64,000 nt of DNA from Actinomadura madurae (lineage in GTDB: Bacteria; Actinomycetota; Actinomycetes; Streptosporangiales; Streptosporangiaceae). Shown in pieces: positions 8,589-15,821 of this stretch (positions are counted from its first letter, which is position 1; every line of letters begins with the position of its first letter). Location: NCBI RefSeq assembly GCF_900115095.1, contig NZ_FOVH01000009.1:62001-126000 (forward strand). Reading direction: 5' to 3'. The notes beneath the pieces are model-generated. The model worked only from the letters and a program-made list of their open reading frames with translations, was not told the DNA's origin and ran no database searches. Both the position numbers and the translations under genes were made by a program.

Positions 8589-9561
8589 TCAGCGGGTGCG
8601 TCGGCGGGCGGCGGTGACCTTGGCGGAGGTGGCCTCGCCGAGGCGGACATAGGTACCCAGGCTGGCCAGGTGGGCGTGGCGGGACTTGGCCTGGAGTTCG
8701 GCGGCGGTGCGGCCGGCGGCCGCCAGGTGCTGCAACGCCGAGTGGCGCAGCTGGTGCAGCGTCCATCCCTTGCCGTGCGGGTCGAGTGCGCGGGTGGCGG
8801 TCTTGAACAGGTACTCCGCGCGCGGGTACGACAACCGGCCGCGGCCGGTGGCGGGGCAGATGTCGGCGGCCGCGGGCGCGCGGGGGCCGGAGGCGGGGGC
8901 GCGGCGGTCGGCCAGGAACACCGGCCCGGTCGTGCGGCCCTTGAGCAGGCGGGGCAGCAGGCGGGCGGTGCCGGTGGCCCAGTGCACGTACTCGATCGCG
9001 CCGCCCTTGGAGGTCACCCGGGCGCGGCGGAACTCCAGGTCCAGGTCCTCGAAGTTGAGGGAGAGGATCTCTTCGGCGCGGGGCGGCGGTCTCGTAGAGC
9101 ATCCGCCACAGCACCCGCTCGCGCGGCCCGTGCGCGTCCTCGCCGAACAGCTTCTCCAGCCGGGCGAGCGGGACGGCGCGGGCGCCACGGCGGGCCGGCT
9201 TGCGGCGAGTCAGCCGCCGGGCCGGGTTGGTGGCCAGGAGCTCCTGGCGCTGCGCCCAGGTGGTGAAGGAGGTGAGCGCGGACAGGTGCCGGTTCCAGGT
9301 GGCGGCCGCCGCGGTGTTCCACCGCTGCATCACCGCGGCGAAGTCGTCGGGCGTCAGGTCGGCGACCGGACTGGCGCCGCCCGCGAGGTCGATGAGGCGG
9401 GCGAGGGTGTCGTCGTAGCTGGCGCGGGTGGTGGCGGCCGGGATGGAATCCAGGTAGCGGTCGACGGCGGCCGCGAGCGTCGCCGCGCCGGTCGGGCCGA
9501 GGCGGCCGGGGAAGGCGACGACGGACACGGCGGGAACCTCCACGGCGGTGATGTGACACAT
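8589..9561 (-). pseudogene. tnpI: TnpI-like tyrosine recombinase, frameshifted
   Basis: The N-terminal part starts at ATG 9561 and encodes a SAM-like core-binding domain (ATTRASYDDTLARLIDLAGG, ATWNRHLSALTSFTTWAQR). The C-terminal part continues in another frame with SLNFEDLDLEF, the Lys in SKGG, LHQLRHS (HxxR), the His in KSRHAHL and the nucleophile Tyr in GTYVRLG. The break is at about 9090, where four C residues stand instead of three; removing one restores ETAARAEEIL, which includes the first catalytic Arg. Its place at the transposon end and next to a repeat cluster fits a cointegrate-resolving recombinase as in Tn4430. As sequenced it is inactive. Confidence 0.88.
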
Positions 9562-9659
9562 AACGTTGCCGAGTCACCTGCGCCGCGGCGGGCGGCGAGC
9601 TGGGCGGACGCGGCCCGACGCCCGTCAATGTGACAGGTAATCGGAATTCTGTGTCACAC
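9551..9659. promoter_or_regulatory. Candidate resolution site of the transposon (three TGTGACA repeats)
   Basis: Three copies of a 14-base motif occur in 110 bp directly upstream of and overlapping the recombinase start: ATGTGACACATAAC at 9551, ATGTGACAGGTAAT at 9628, and an inverted copy reading GTGTGACACAGAAT ending at about 9659. TnpI-type resolution sites consist of a core inverted repeat plus accessory direct repeats of the same motif. This arrangement and position match that model. It may also act as a recombinase-bound operator for tnpI. Confidence 0.55.
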
Positions 9660-9689
9660 CCTGCCCGCGGGTTGGCGGGTGGCGGGTGG

Positions 9690-10025
9690 TCAATCCAGGA
9701 ACGCCTGCAGTTGGGTCGCGAGCGCGGCCGTGCTGGAGAGGTCGGTGATGCGGGTGCTCTCGCGGCCGGCGGTGAACAGGATCAGGGTGGGCAGGGTCAT
9801 GATCTGGTAGCGCCGGGCGAGGTCGGGGGCGTCGTCGAGTTTGACGGTGGCCACGCGCAGTCGCCCGGTGTGCTCGGCGGCGAGGTCGCGCAGGATCGGC
9901 ATCAGGGCCTGGCATGGCCGGCAGCCGCTGGCCCAGAACTCCACCAGCAGGGGCTGGGATGCGGCGGTCAGGTACTGGTCGAAGTCGGTGCTGCTAAGGG
10001 CGGTCAGGGCAGGTGGCGGCGTCAT
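9690..10025 (-). CDS. Thioredoxin-fold protein
   Basis: A 111-residue thioredoxin with the redox motif GCRPC in FWASGCRPCQALMP and the cis-proline TLPT about 43 residues later. The Trp normally preceding CGPC is replaced by Gly (SGCRPC instead of WCGPC), which is expected to change its redox potential or partner choice. The start ATG at 10025 overlaps the stop of the methyltransferase upstream by 4 nt, so the two are translationally coupled. It probably reduces disulfides or persulfides formed by the neighbouring sulfur enzymes; that role is inferred from context. Confidence 0.88.
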   Translation of the reverse strand: MTPPPALTALSSTDFDQYLTAASQPLLVEFWASGCRPCQALMPILRDLAAEHTGRLRVATVKLDDAPDLARRYQIMTLPTLILFTAGRESTRITDLSSTAALATQLQAFLD

Positions 10026-10723
10026 GATCGTCCTTGCCTGTCGGGAACGGTGGGGTGGGCGTCGGGGCGGGTGGCGGTGCCCAGGATGTGCGGGGTGAAC
10101 GGAAGCCGCCGGCGGGTCTCGGGCCAGTTCACCCGGCGGAGCCGCCGGTGAGTGAAACCGGCACGGTCGATCGCGGTGTCGGTGTTGGTGGCCAGATGGC
10201 ACCCGCCGTTCAGCAACGGCCACACGGTGGCGTCCAGCATCCGCTGCGCGCGGCGCAGCGCGGAGGTCTCAGCGCTGACGTGCTCGAAGACGTGCAGTCG
10301 CCCGCCGGGTCGCAGCACGCGGTACATCTCGGCCAGGGCGGCGTCGCGGTCGCCGATCGAGCACAGCACCAGGCAGGCCACCACGGCGTCGAAGGCGGCG
10401 TCGGGCGCGGCCAGGTGCTCGGCGACGCCGTCGATCACGGTGACCGGGACCGGGGCGTCGGGCGCGGCGCGTTCGGCCAGGGCGCGCAGACGGGGTTCGG
10501 GCTCGACCGCGACCACGTCGGTGACCTGCGGCGGGTAGTGGGCGAAGTTGGCGCCGGTGCCGGCGCCGACCTCCAGCACCCGCCCGGCGATGCCGGTCAG
10601 CAGTTCCCGGCGGTACATGGTGACGCCGCCGCTTTCCATCGCGGGGGCGAGGCGGGCGTACATGCGGGCGAACAGCGGGTGCCCCTGCCTGCGTGGCGCG
10701 GCCGGAGTGCTGCTGCGGTCCAT
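10022..10723 (-). CDS. Class I SAM-dependent methyltransferase, METTL7-like
   Basis: A 233-residue Rossmann methyltransferase. Motif I is VLEVGAGTGANF, an acidic residue follows in VVAVEPEP, and the post-motif region reads EMYRVLRPGGRLHVFEHV. The signature TVWPLLNGGCHLATNTDTAI with AGF resembles the METTL7/TMT1 family, whose animal members methylate thiols including hydrogen sulfide. That makes a thiol methyltransferase role attractive next to thioredoxin and rhodaneses, but substrate assignment is inference. It is transcribed divergently from the MarR gene, and its stop overlaps the thioredoxin start. Confidence 0.82.
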   Translation of the reverse strand: MDRSSTPAAPRRQGHPLFARMYARLAPAMESGGVTMYRRELLTGIAGRVLEVGAGTGANFAHYPPQVTDVVAVEPEPRLRALAERAAPDAPVPVTVIDGVAEHLAAPDAAFDAVVACLVLCSIGDRDAALAEMYRVLRPGGRLHVFEHVSAETSALRRAQRMLDATVWPLLNGGCHLATNTDTAIDRAGFTHRRLRRVNWPETRRRLPFTPHILGTATRPDAHPTVPDRQGRS

Positions 10724-10787
10724 CGGTGTCGCCTCCTTCTACGGGTCCGGGCGGGACGCTACGCTCGATTTCGGAGGTTACGACATA

Positions 10788-10802
10788 GTGAAGCAACTTC
10801 AC
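10788..10802. promoter_or_regulatory. Palindrome GTGAAG-CAA-CTTCAC between methyltransferase and MarR genes
   Basis: A perfect 6-bp inverted repeat with a 3-nt spacer, in the 64 bp between the divergent methyltransferase and MarR genes or overlapping the MarR start. Size and symmetry suit a MarR-family operator, so the regulator probably controls itself and the methyltransferase-thioredoxin pair. Confidence 0.6.
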
Positions 10803-11270
10803 AATGATGCAGGCTCAGAATCTGTGGATGAGACGCCGGGTGCCGGGGCGGGGCATGCGCTGGAGAAACTGTTCGCGCTGGCGGTGGTGACCCACCAGTT
10901 CATGGAGGCCGGGCTGGCCGATCGGGGGTTGTCGCGGGCGCGGGCCACGGTGCTGTGGAACCTGCGGCACGGTGGGCCGATGACCCAGCGCGCGCTGGCC
11001 GAGGCGATCAGTGTGTCGCCGCGCAACGTGACGGGCCTGGTGGACGCGCTGGAGGCCGACGGGTTCGTGGCGCGCGGCCCGCACCCCAGCGACCGGCGGG
11101 CGACGCTGGTGGCGCTGACCGGAAAGGGCGAGGCCACCATGGACGGCCTGCGCGGCGAGTACGACGTCGGCGCGGTGCGGCTGTTCGACGGGGTGGCGGC
11201 GGCCGACCTGGAGGGATTCGTGGCCACGGTGGACCATCTGCTGGAGCGGATCGCGCAGGAGACCTGCTGA
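10788..11270 (+). CDS. MarR-family transcriptional regulator
   Basis: A winged-helix protein with the MarR layout: a dimerisation helix (GHALEKLFALAVVTHQFMEAGLA), a recognition region PMTQRALAEAISVSPRNVTGLVDALEADGFVARG, the DxR wing motif in HPSDRRATLVALTGKG, and a C-terminal dimerisation helix. GTG at 10788 has GGAGG 11 nt upstream; GTG at 10824 is an alternative that would leave the palindrome at 10788 fully upstream. It has no cysteine before the final residue (EETC-like end QETC), so direct thiol sensing is unlikely apart from that terminal Cys. It is divergent from the methyltransferase. Confidence 0.88.
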   Translation: MKQLHNDAGSESVDETPGAGAGHALEKLFALAVVTHQFMEAGLADRGLSRARATVLWNLRHGGPMTQRALAEAISVSPRNVTGLVDALEADGFVARGPHPSDRRATLVALTGKGEATMDGLRGEYDVGAVRLFDGVAAADLEGFVATVDHLLERIAQETC

Positions 11271-11308
11271 TCGTCGCGTCTCCGGCCACCGCCTGCGGCG
11301 GCTGGAGG

Positions 11309-12368
11309 CTATCGGGCGGCCGCCGGGTCGGCCAGGAGGCGGTGGACGGTGACGGCGATGGCTTGGGCGGCGTGGTCGATATCGGCGCCGGTGGTCCAGC
11401 GGCCCACGCTCAGCCGCAGCGCCGCCAGCGCCTGGTCGCGGTCATGGCCCATGGCCAGCAGTACCGGGGAGGGCTCTGGGGAGCCGGTGTGGCAGGCCGA
11501 GCCGGTGGCGGCCGCGACGGCAGAGGTGGCGGCCAGCACGTCGTCGCCGCCGACGCCGGTGATGGTGAGGTGCAGGGTGCCGGGCAGCCGCGGCGCAGGG
11601 TGGCCGGTGACGGCGAGGCGGCCGGGCAGCAGGTTCTCCAGCCGCCGCTGCAGCAGGTCGCGCAGCCGCGCGTGGTGGTCCAGGGTGCCGTCAGTCAGGT
11701 CGGTGCGGGCCAGATCGGCGGCGGCGCCGAGCGCGACGGCCAGCGCGACGTTCTCGGTTCCGGCGCGCAGCCCGCGCTCTTGGCCGCCGCCGGGCACCAT
11801 CGGCTCCAACGGCACACCGGTACGCACGTACAGGGCGCCGATGCCCTTGGGCGCGTACAGCTTGTGCCCGGCCAGGCTGAGCAGGTCCACGCCCAGCCGC
11901 GCCACGTCCAAGGGGATCTTTCCGGCGGCCTGGGCGGCGTCGGTGTGCAGCAGCGCGCCGTGTGCGCGGGTGAGGGCGGCCAGCTCGGCCAGGGGCTGCA
12001 GCACGCCGGTCTCGTTGTTGGCGGCCATGATCGACACCAGCGCGGTGCGGGGGGTGAGCGCGGCGGCCAGGTCGGCGGGGTCGACGCGGCCGCGGGCGTC
12101 GACGGGCAGGTAGGTGATGCGGGTGCCGTGGCGGCGGTGCAGCGCCCGGCACGCCTGCAGCACCGCCGGCCACCTGCCGGCGGGCCAGGGCGAGCGCCTG
12201 CCGGGGCCGGGCGCCGTAGGGATGACCGCTGGAGGGGTTGCCGAAATGGGTGGTCAGATAGGGCAGCATCGCCTCGGTCACCCGCGGGTCCACCGGTGTG
12301 GTGCTGTTGTAGTCCAGGTAGACCGGCCCGCCGGCCAGCCCTGGATGCGGCGGCACCGGGCCGGTCAC
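11309..12368 (-). pseudogene. Cysteine desulfurase (NifS/IscS-like) with internal deletion
   Basis: The N-terminus starts at a GTG that overlaps the stop of the ArsR-rhodanese gene (GTGA) and reads YLDYNSTTPVDPRVTEAMLP with FGNPSSGHPYGARP, typical of class V aminotransferases. After ALARRQVAG (about 12170) the frame is wrong, and the correct one resumes at AVLQACRALHRRHG. About 35-40 residues are missing, covering the region that normally has the ATGSEADN-type PLP-contact motif. Later parts are intact: the PLP Lys in SLAGHKLYAPKG and the reactive Cys in TGSACHTG. It would have made persulfide sulfur from cysteine for the neighbouring rhodaneses; now it is dead. Confidence 0.85.
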
Positions 12369-13042
12369 GCCGGCGCCCCGACGGCCACGGGCAGGTCGGC
12401 CAGCCGCCACTCCAGCATGCCATCGTGCAGCCGGATCGCGCGGCGGCCGCGGCCGGTCAGCAGCCGCACCGCGTCGTAGGCCAGCACGCAGTACTCGCCG
12501 CGGCAGTACACCACGATCTCGACCTCGTCGGGCAGCTCACCGATCCGGTCGGCCAGCTCGGCGACCGGGACGCTGACCGCGCCGGGAATGTGCCCGGCGC
12601 GGTACTCCTCCATCGGCCGCACATCCAGCACCAGCACCTCGCCCGCCTCGGCCCGGACGAGCAGCTCCTCGCGGCTCATCTCCACACCGCCGTCGTCGCC
12701 GAGGTAGGCGCCCCGGGCCGCCGGGACGGCGGGCTGGTGGGTGTCGGCGACCTTGCGCAGCAGTGCCAGCAGCTGCGCTACGTCGTCGCCGGCGAGGCGG
12801 TAGTGGATGCGCACGCCCTCGCGGCGGGTGGCCACGAACCCGGCCTGCTTGAGCGTCTGCAGGTGCGCCGAGGCGGTGGTCAGGTTCAGCCCGGCCGCCT
12901 GCGCCAAAGCATCGACGGTGCGCTCGCCCTGGGCCAGGAGGTCCAGCAACTCCAGGCGCTTTCCGCTGGCCAGCGCCTTGCCGCTGGTCGCGAACGCCTC
13001 GTACAACCGCGCCTTGGCCTGGGGGGCCGTGTTCTCCACCAT
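12365..13042 (-). CDS. ArsR-family regulator fused to a rhodanese domain
   Basis: A 225-residue fusion. Residues about 10-95 form an ArsR winged helix (LASGKRLELLDLLAQGERTV, NLTTASAHLQTLKQAGFV, RREGVRIHYRLAG); residues about 115-215 form a rhodanese domain with EVLVLDVRPMEEYRAGHIPGAV and the active loop CRGEYC. The only cysteines are the two in that loop, none in the HTH, so sulfane sulfur would have to be sensed by the rhodanese domain. ATG 13042 is chosen because GGAGG lies 7 nt upstream, within the longer frame from 13054. It is divergent from the MBL-rhodanese gene and leads the desulfurase. Confidence 0.88.
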   Translation of the reverse strand: MVENTAPQAKARLYEAFATSGKALASGKRLELLDLLAQGERTVDALAQAAGLNLTTASAHLQTLKQAGFVATRREGVRIHYRLAGDDVAQLLALLRKVADTHQPAVPAARGAYLGDDGGVEMSREELLVRAEAGEVLVLDVRPMEEYRAGHIPGAVSVPVAELADRIGELPDEVEIVVYCRGEYCVLAYDAVRLLTGRGRRAIRLHDGMLEWRLADLPVAVGAPA

Positions 13043-13054
13043 GACATCCTCCAT

Positions 13055-13072
13055 AAATCCATGGAATATTGT
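13055..13072. promoter_or_regulatory. Candidate ArsR-type operator centred on CCATGG
   Basis: An AT-rich imperfect palindrome, AAATCCATGGAATATT, in otherwise GC-rich DNA between the divergent ArsR-rhodanese and MBL-rhodanese genes. ArsR-family repressors of sulfane-sulfur operons usually bind such AT-rich dyads. Binding by this protein is inferred from position. Confidence 0.45.
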
Positions 13073-13137
13073 AGTCGATGGCGGGTGCTGCCACCAGCAT
13101 CCCCGCCACCGTGCCGCACTGCCTTGGGAGGACCGCC

Positions 13138-14523
13138 GTGGGCTTCGCCGACGATCATCTGATTCCGCTGGTCGATGAGGGGCTGGGCAACAGCGCCTAC
13201 CTGGTCGATCTGGGCGACGGCCGTGCCCTGGCCGTGGACGCCAGCCGCGATCTGCGCGCGCTGCGCGCCGCCGCCGAACGTCGCGGCCTGAGCGTCGCGT
13301 TCGCCGCCGACACCCACCTGCACGCCGACTTCCTGTCCGGCGCCGTCCAGCTCGGCCACGACACCGGTGCGACGGTGCTCGCCTCGGCCGCCGGGCGCCG
13401 CGCCTTCCCCCACCGGGGCCTGGCCGACGGCGACGAGGTCGACCTGGGCGGTCTGATCCTGCGGGTGCTGGCCACGCCCGGGCACACCGACGAGCATCTT
13501 GCGTTCCTGCTGCTGGACGGGAGCCGGGAGCTGGGGGTGTTCACCGGTGGGTCGCTGATCGTGGGCTCGGCCGCCCGCACCGACCTGCTCGGCGCCGACC
13601 GCACCCAGGCGCTGGCCCGCGCGCAGTACCTCTCGCTGCACCGCCTGGCGATGCTGCCGGACGCCACGGCGGTGTGGCCCACGCACGGGGCGGGCTCGTT
13701 CTGTTCAGCCCCGCCCGGCGCCGAGCGCACCACCACCATCGGCGCCCAGAGGCGCACCAACCCGCTGCTGGCCGCGCCCGACGCCGACACCTTCGTCCGC
13801 GACCTGGTCGCCAGTCTGGGCTCCTATCCGGCCTACTTCGCCCGCCTGACCGAGGCCAACCGGCGCGGCCCGGCCGTGCTCACCGCCCCGCCTCCGCTGC
13901 CCGGGCTGGACGCCGCGCAGGTCAAGGCACTGCTGGACGACGGCGGGTACGTGGTCGACGTGCGGCCGGCGGCCGAGTTCGCCGCCGGGCACATCCCCGG
14001 CGCGATCTCGATCCCGTTGCGCGAGCAGTTCGCCACCTGGCTGGGCTGGCTGCTGCCCGCCACCGCCCCCCTCGCCTTCGTCACCGGCCCCGGCCCCGGC
14101 CAGGACCTCAACGAGATCGCCTGGCCCGCCTACAAGATCGGGTACGAGCGGCTCGCCGGGCACCTGACCGGCGGCATGGCCGCCTGGACCGCGGCCGGGC
14201 ATCCGGTGGCCACCACCGCGTTCGTCCCCGCCGACCGGGCCCCGGACGGCCCCTACATCGACGTGCGGCAGCAGGCCGAGTACACCGCCGGGCACGTTCC
14301 CGGCGCCCTCAACCTCGAACTCGGCGACCTGCCCGGCCACGCCGCCGGCGCCCCCGCGGGCGCGATCGTGGCCTGCGGGCACGGCGAGCGCGCCATGACC
14401 GCCGCCAGCCTGCTGGAGCGCGCCGGCCGCACCGACGTGACCGTCCTGGACGGCGGCCCCGACCAGTACGCCGCCGCCCGCGACCTGAGCCTGGAATACG
14501 GCCCGCAGGGAGACGCGGCGTGA
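13138..14523 (+). CDS. Metallo-beta-lactamase fold protein with two rhodanese domains (persulfide dioxygenase-like)
   Basis: A 461-residue protein, GTG start with GGGAGG 6 nt upstream. Residues 1-230 form an MBL domain with DTHLHADF, GHTDEHLAF and WPTHGAGS. Two rhodanese domains follow at about 275-365 and 375-455. The layout matches persulfide dioxygenase-sulfurtransferase fusions such as CstB. Oddities: the strand that gives the Fe-binding Asp in ETHE1-type enzymes reads FTGGS, not FTGD, so one usual iron ligand is missing. The first rhodanese has no Cys at its active loop (FVTGPGPGQD), while the second has one in VACGHGER. Sulfur metabolism is likely; the exact reaction is uncertain. Its stop overlaps the transporter start. 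Confidence 0.85.
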   Translation: MGFADDHLIPLVDEGLGNSAYLVDLGDGRALAVDASRDLRALRAAAERRGLSVAFAADTHLHADFLSGAVQLGHDTGATVLASAAGRRAFPHRGLADGDEVDLGGLILRVLATPGHTDEHLAFLLLDGSRELGVFTGGSLIVGSAARTDLLGADRTQALARAQYLSLHRLAMLPDATAVWPTHGAGSFCSAPPGAERTTTIGAQRRTNPLLAAPDADTFVRDLVASLGSYPAYFARLTEANRRGPAVLTAPPPLPGLDAAQVKALLDDGGYVVDVRPAAEFAAGHIPGAISIPLREQFATWLGWLLPATAPLAFVTGPGPGQDLNEIAWPAYKIGYERLAGHLTGGMAAWTAAGHPVATTAFVPADRAPDGPYIDVRQQAEYTAGHVPGALNLELGDLPGHAAGAPAGAIVACGHGERAMTAASLLERAGRTDVTVLDGGPDQYAAARDLSLEYGPQGDAA

Positions 14524-15800
14524 GCGCGACCGCCAAGGCGCCGCAGGCCGGGCGCCCGGTCCGGCTGGGTTTGCGGGAGAACTGGCCGCAGTTCACCGTG
14601 CTGGTCATCGTCAACGTCTGCGTCGGCGGCCTGGTCGGGCTGGAGCGCACCACCGTCCCGCTGATCGGCAGCCAGGTGTTCGGGCTGACCAGCGACCTGG
14701 TGGTGTTCTCCTTCATCATCGCCTTCGGCATCACCAAAGCGGCCACGAACCTGGCCGCCGGGGCGCTGACCGCCCGGTTCCGCCGCAAGCAGCTCCTGCT
14801 GGCCGGATGGCTCGTCGGCGTCCCGGTGCCGTTCGCGCTGGCGTGGGCACCGTCCTGGTCCTGGATCATCGCCGCGAACGTGCTGCTGGGCGTCAACCAG
14901 GGCCTGACCTGGTCGATGACGGTCAACATGAAGATCGACCTGGTCGGCCCGGCTCGCCGCGGCCTGGCCACCGGCCTGAACGAGGCCGCCGGCTACGTCT
15001 CCGTCGGCGCCACCGCCCTGGCCACCGGCTACCTGGCCACCGCCCACGGCCTGCGCCCGGCCCCCGAACTCATCGGGGTGGTGTTCGTGGCCGCCGGGCT
15101 GGCGCTGTCGCTGATCGTCCGCGACACCGCCGCGCACGTCGCCGTGGAGCTGGCCCAGCACCCCCGGCCCGCCCCGGCCGGAGAAGCACCCGGGCTGGCG
15201 ACCGCGTTCGCCCGCACCTCCTGGCGGAACCGGTCGCTGCGCGGCGCCAGCCAGGCCGGCCTGGTCAACAACCTCAACGACGGCCTCACCTGGGGCGTGT
15301 TCCCGCTGCTGTTCACCGACCACGGCCTCGGCCTGGCCGCCGTCGGCCTGATCAAGGGCCTCTACCCGATCCTGTGGGGCCTCGGCCAGATCCCCACCGG
15401 CCACCTCGCCGACCGCATCGGCCGCAAACCCCTTATCGTCACCGGCATGCTCGTCCAGGCCGCCGGATTCGTCCTGGCCCTTGCCCTGCTGGAGTGGCCG
15501 CTGCTGGCGGGCGTCGGCTCGGCGATCGCGCTCGGGATCGGCACCGCGATGGTCTACCCGGCGCTGATCGCCGCCGTCTCCGACCACGCCCACCCCACCT
15601 GGCGCGTCAACGCCCTGGGCACCTACCGGTTCTGGCGCGACATCGGCTACGCCGCCGGCGCCCTGCTCGCCGGCATCCTCGCCGACCTGGCCGGACTCAA
15701 CACGACCGTCATCGCCGCCGCCGCCCTCACCGCCGCATCCGGCCTGCTGGCCGCCCGCTGGATCACCGACCGTCCTGCCTCCACAACGATCACGAAATAG
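14520..15800 (+). CDS. MFS transporter
   Basis: A 426-residue protein with about 12 predicted membrane helices, starting at a GTG that overlaps the MBL-rhodanese stop (GTGA). Recognisable MFS features are GGLVGLERTTVPLIG in helix 1, the acidic-aromatic segment NQGLTWSMTVNMKIDLVG, and the loop GHLADRIGRKPLIV. Coupling to the MBL-rhodanese gene suggests it moves a product or substrate of that enzyme, such as a sulfur oxyanion or organic thiol, but the sequence does not identify the substrate. It ends 21 bp from the convergent end of the transposase gene. Confidence 0.85.
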   Translation: MSATAKAPQAGRPVRLGLRENWPQFTVLVIVNVCVGGLVGLERTTVPLIGSQVFGLTSDLVVFSFIIAFGITKAATNLAAGALTARFRRKQLLLAGWLVGVPVPFALAWAPSWSWIIAANVLLGVNQGLTWSMTVNMKIDLVGPARRGLATGLNEAAGYVSVGATALATGYLATAHGLRPAPELIGVVFVAAGLALSLIVRDTAAHVAVELAQHPRPAPAGEAPGLATAFARTSWRNRSLRGASQAGLVNNLNDGLTWGVFPLLFTDHGLGLAAVGLIKGLYPILWGLGQIPTGHLADRIGRKPLIVTGMLVQAAGFVLALALLEWPLLAGVGSAIALGIGTAMVYPALIAAVSDHAHPTWRVNALGTYRFWRDIGYAAGALLAGILADLAGLNTTVIAAAALTAASGLLAARWITDRPASTTITK

Positions 15801-15821
15801 GTGGCGACGCCGCCCGGACGT

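Noticed and set aside
7274..8650. Minus-strand open frame of 458 codons across the split-barrel gene
   Set aside because: It overlaps a well-supported plus-strand gene and the left transposon end, and has no protein-like features.
10955..13162. Plus-strand open frame of 735 codons across the desulfurase and ArsR-rhodanese genes
   Set aside because: It is antisense to recognisable proteins and has no domain of its own.
13138..14523. Cargo considered as part of a DNA phosphorothioation (Dnd) system because of the cysteine desulfurase
   Set aside because: No DndB, C, D or E homologues are present; rhodanese and thioredoxin neighbours point to sulfur handling instead.
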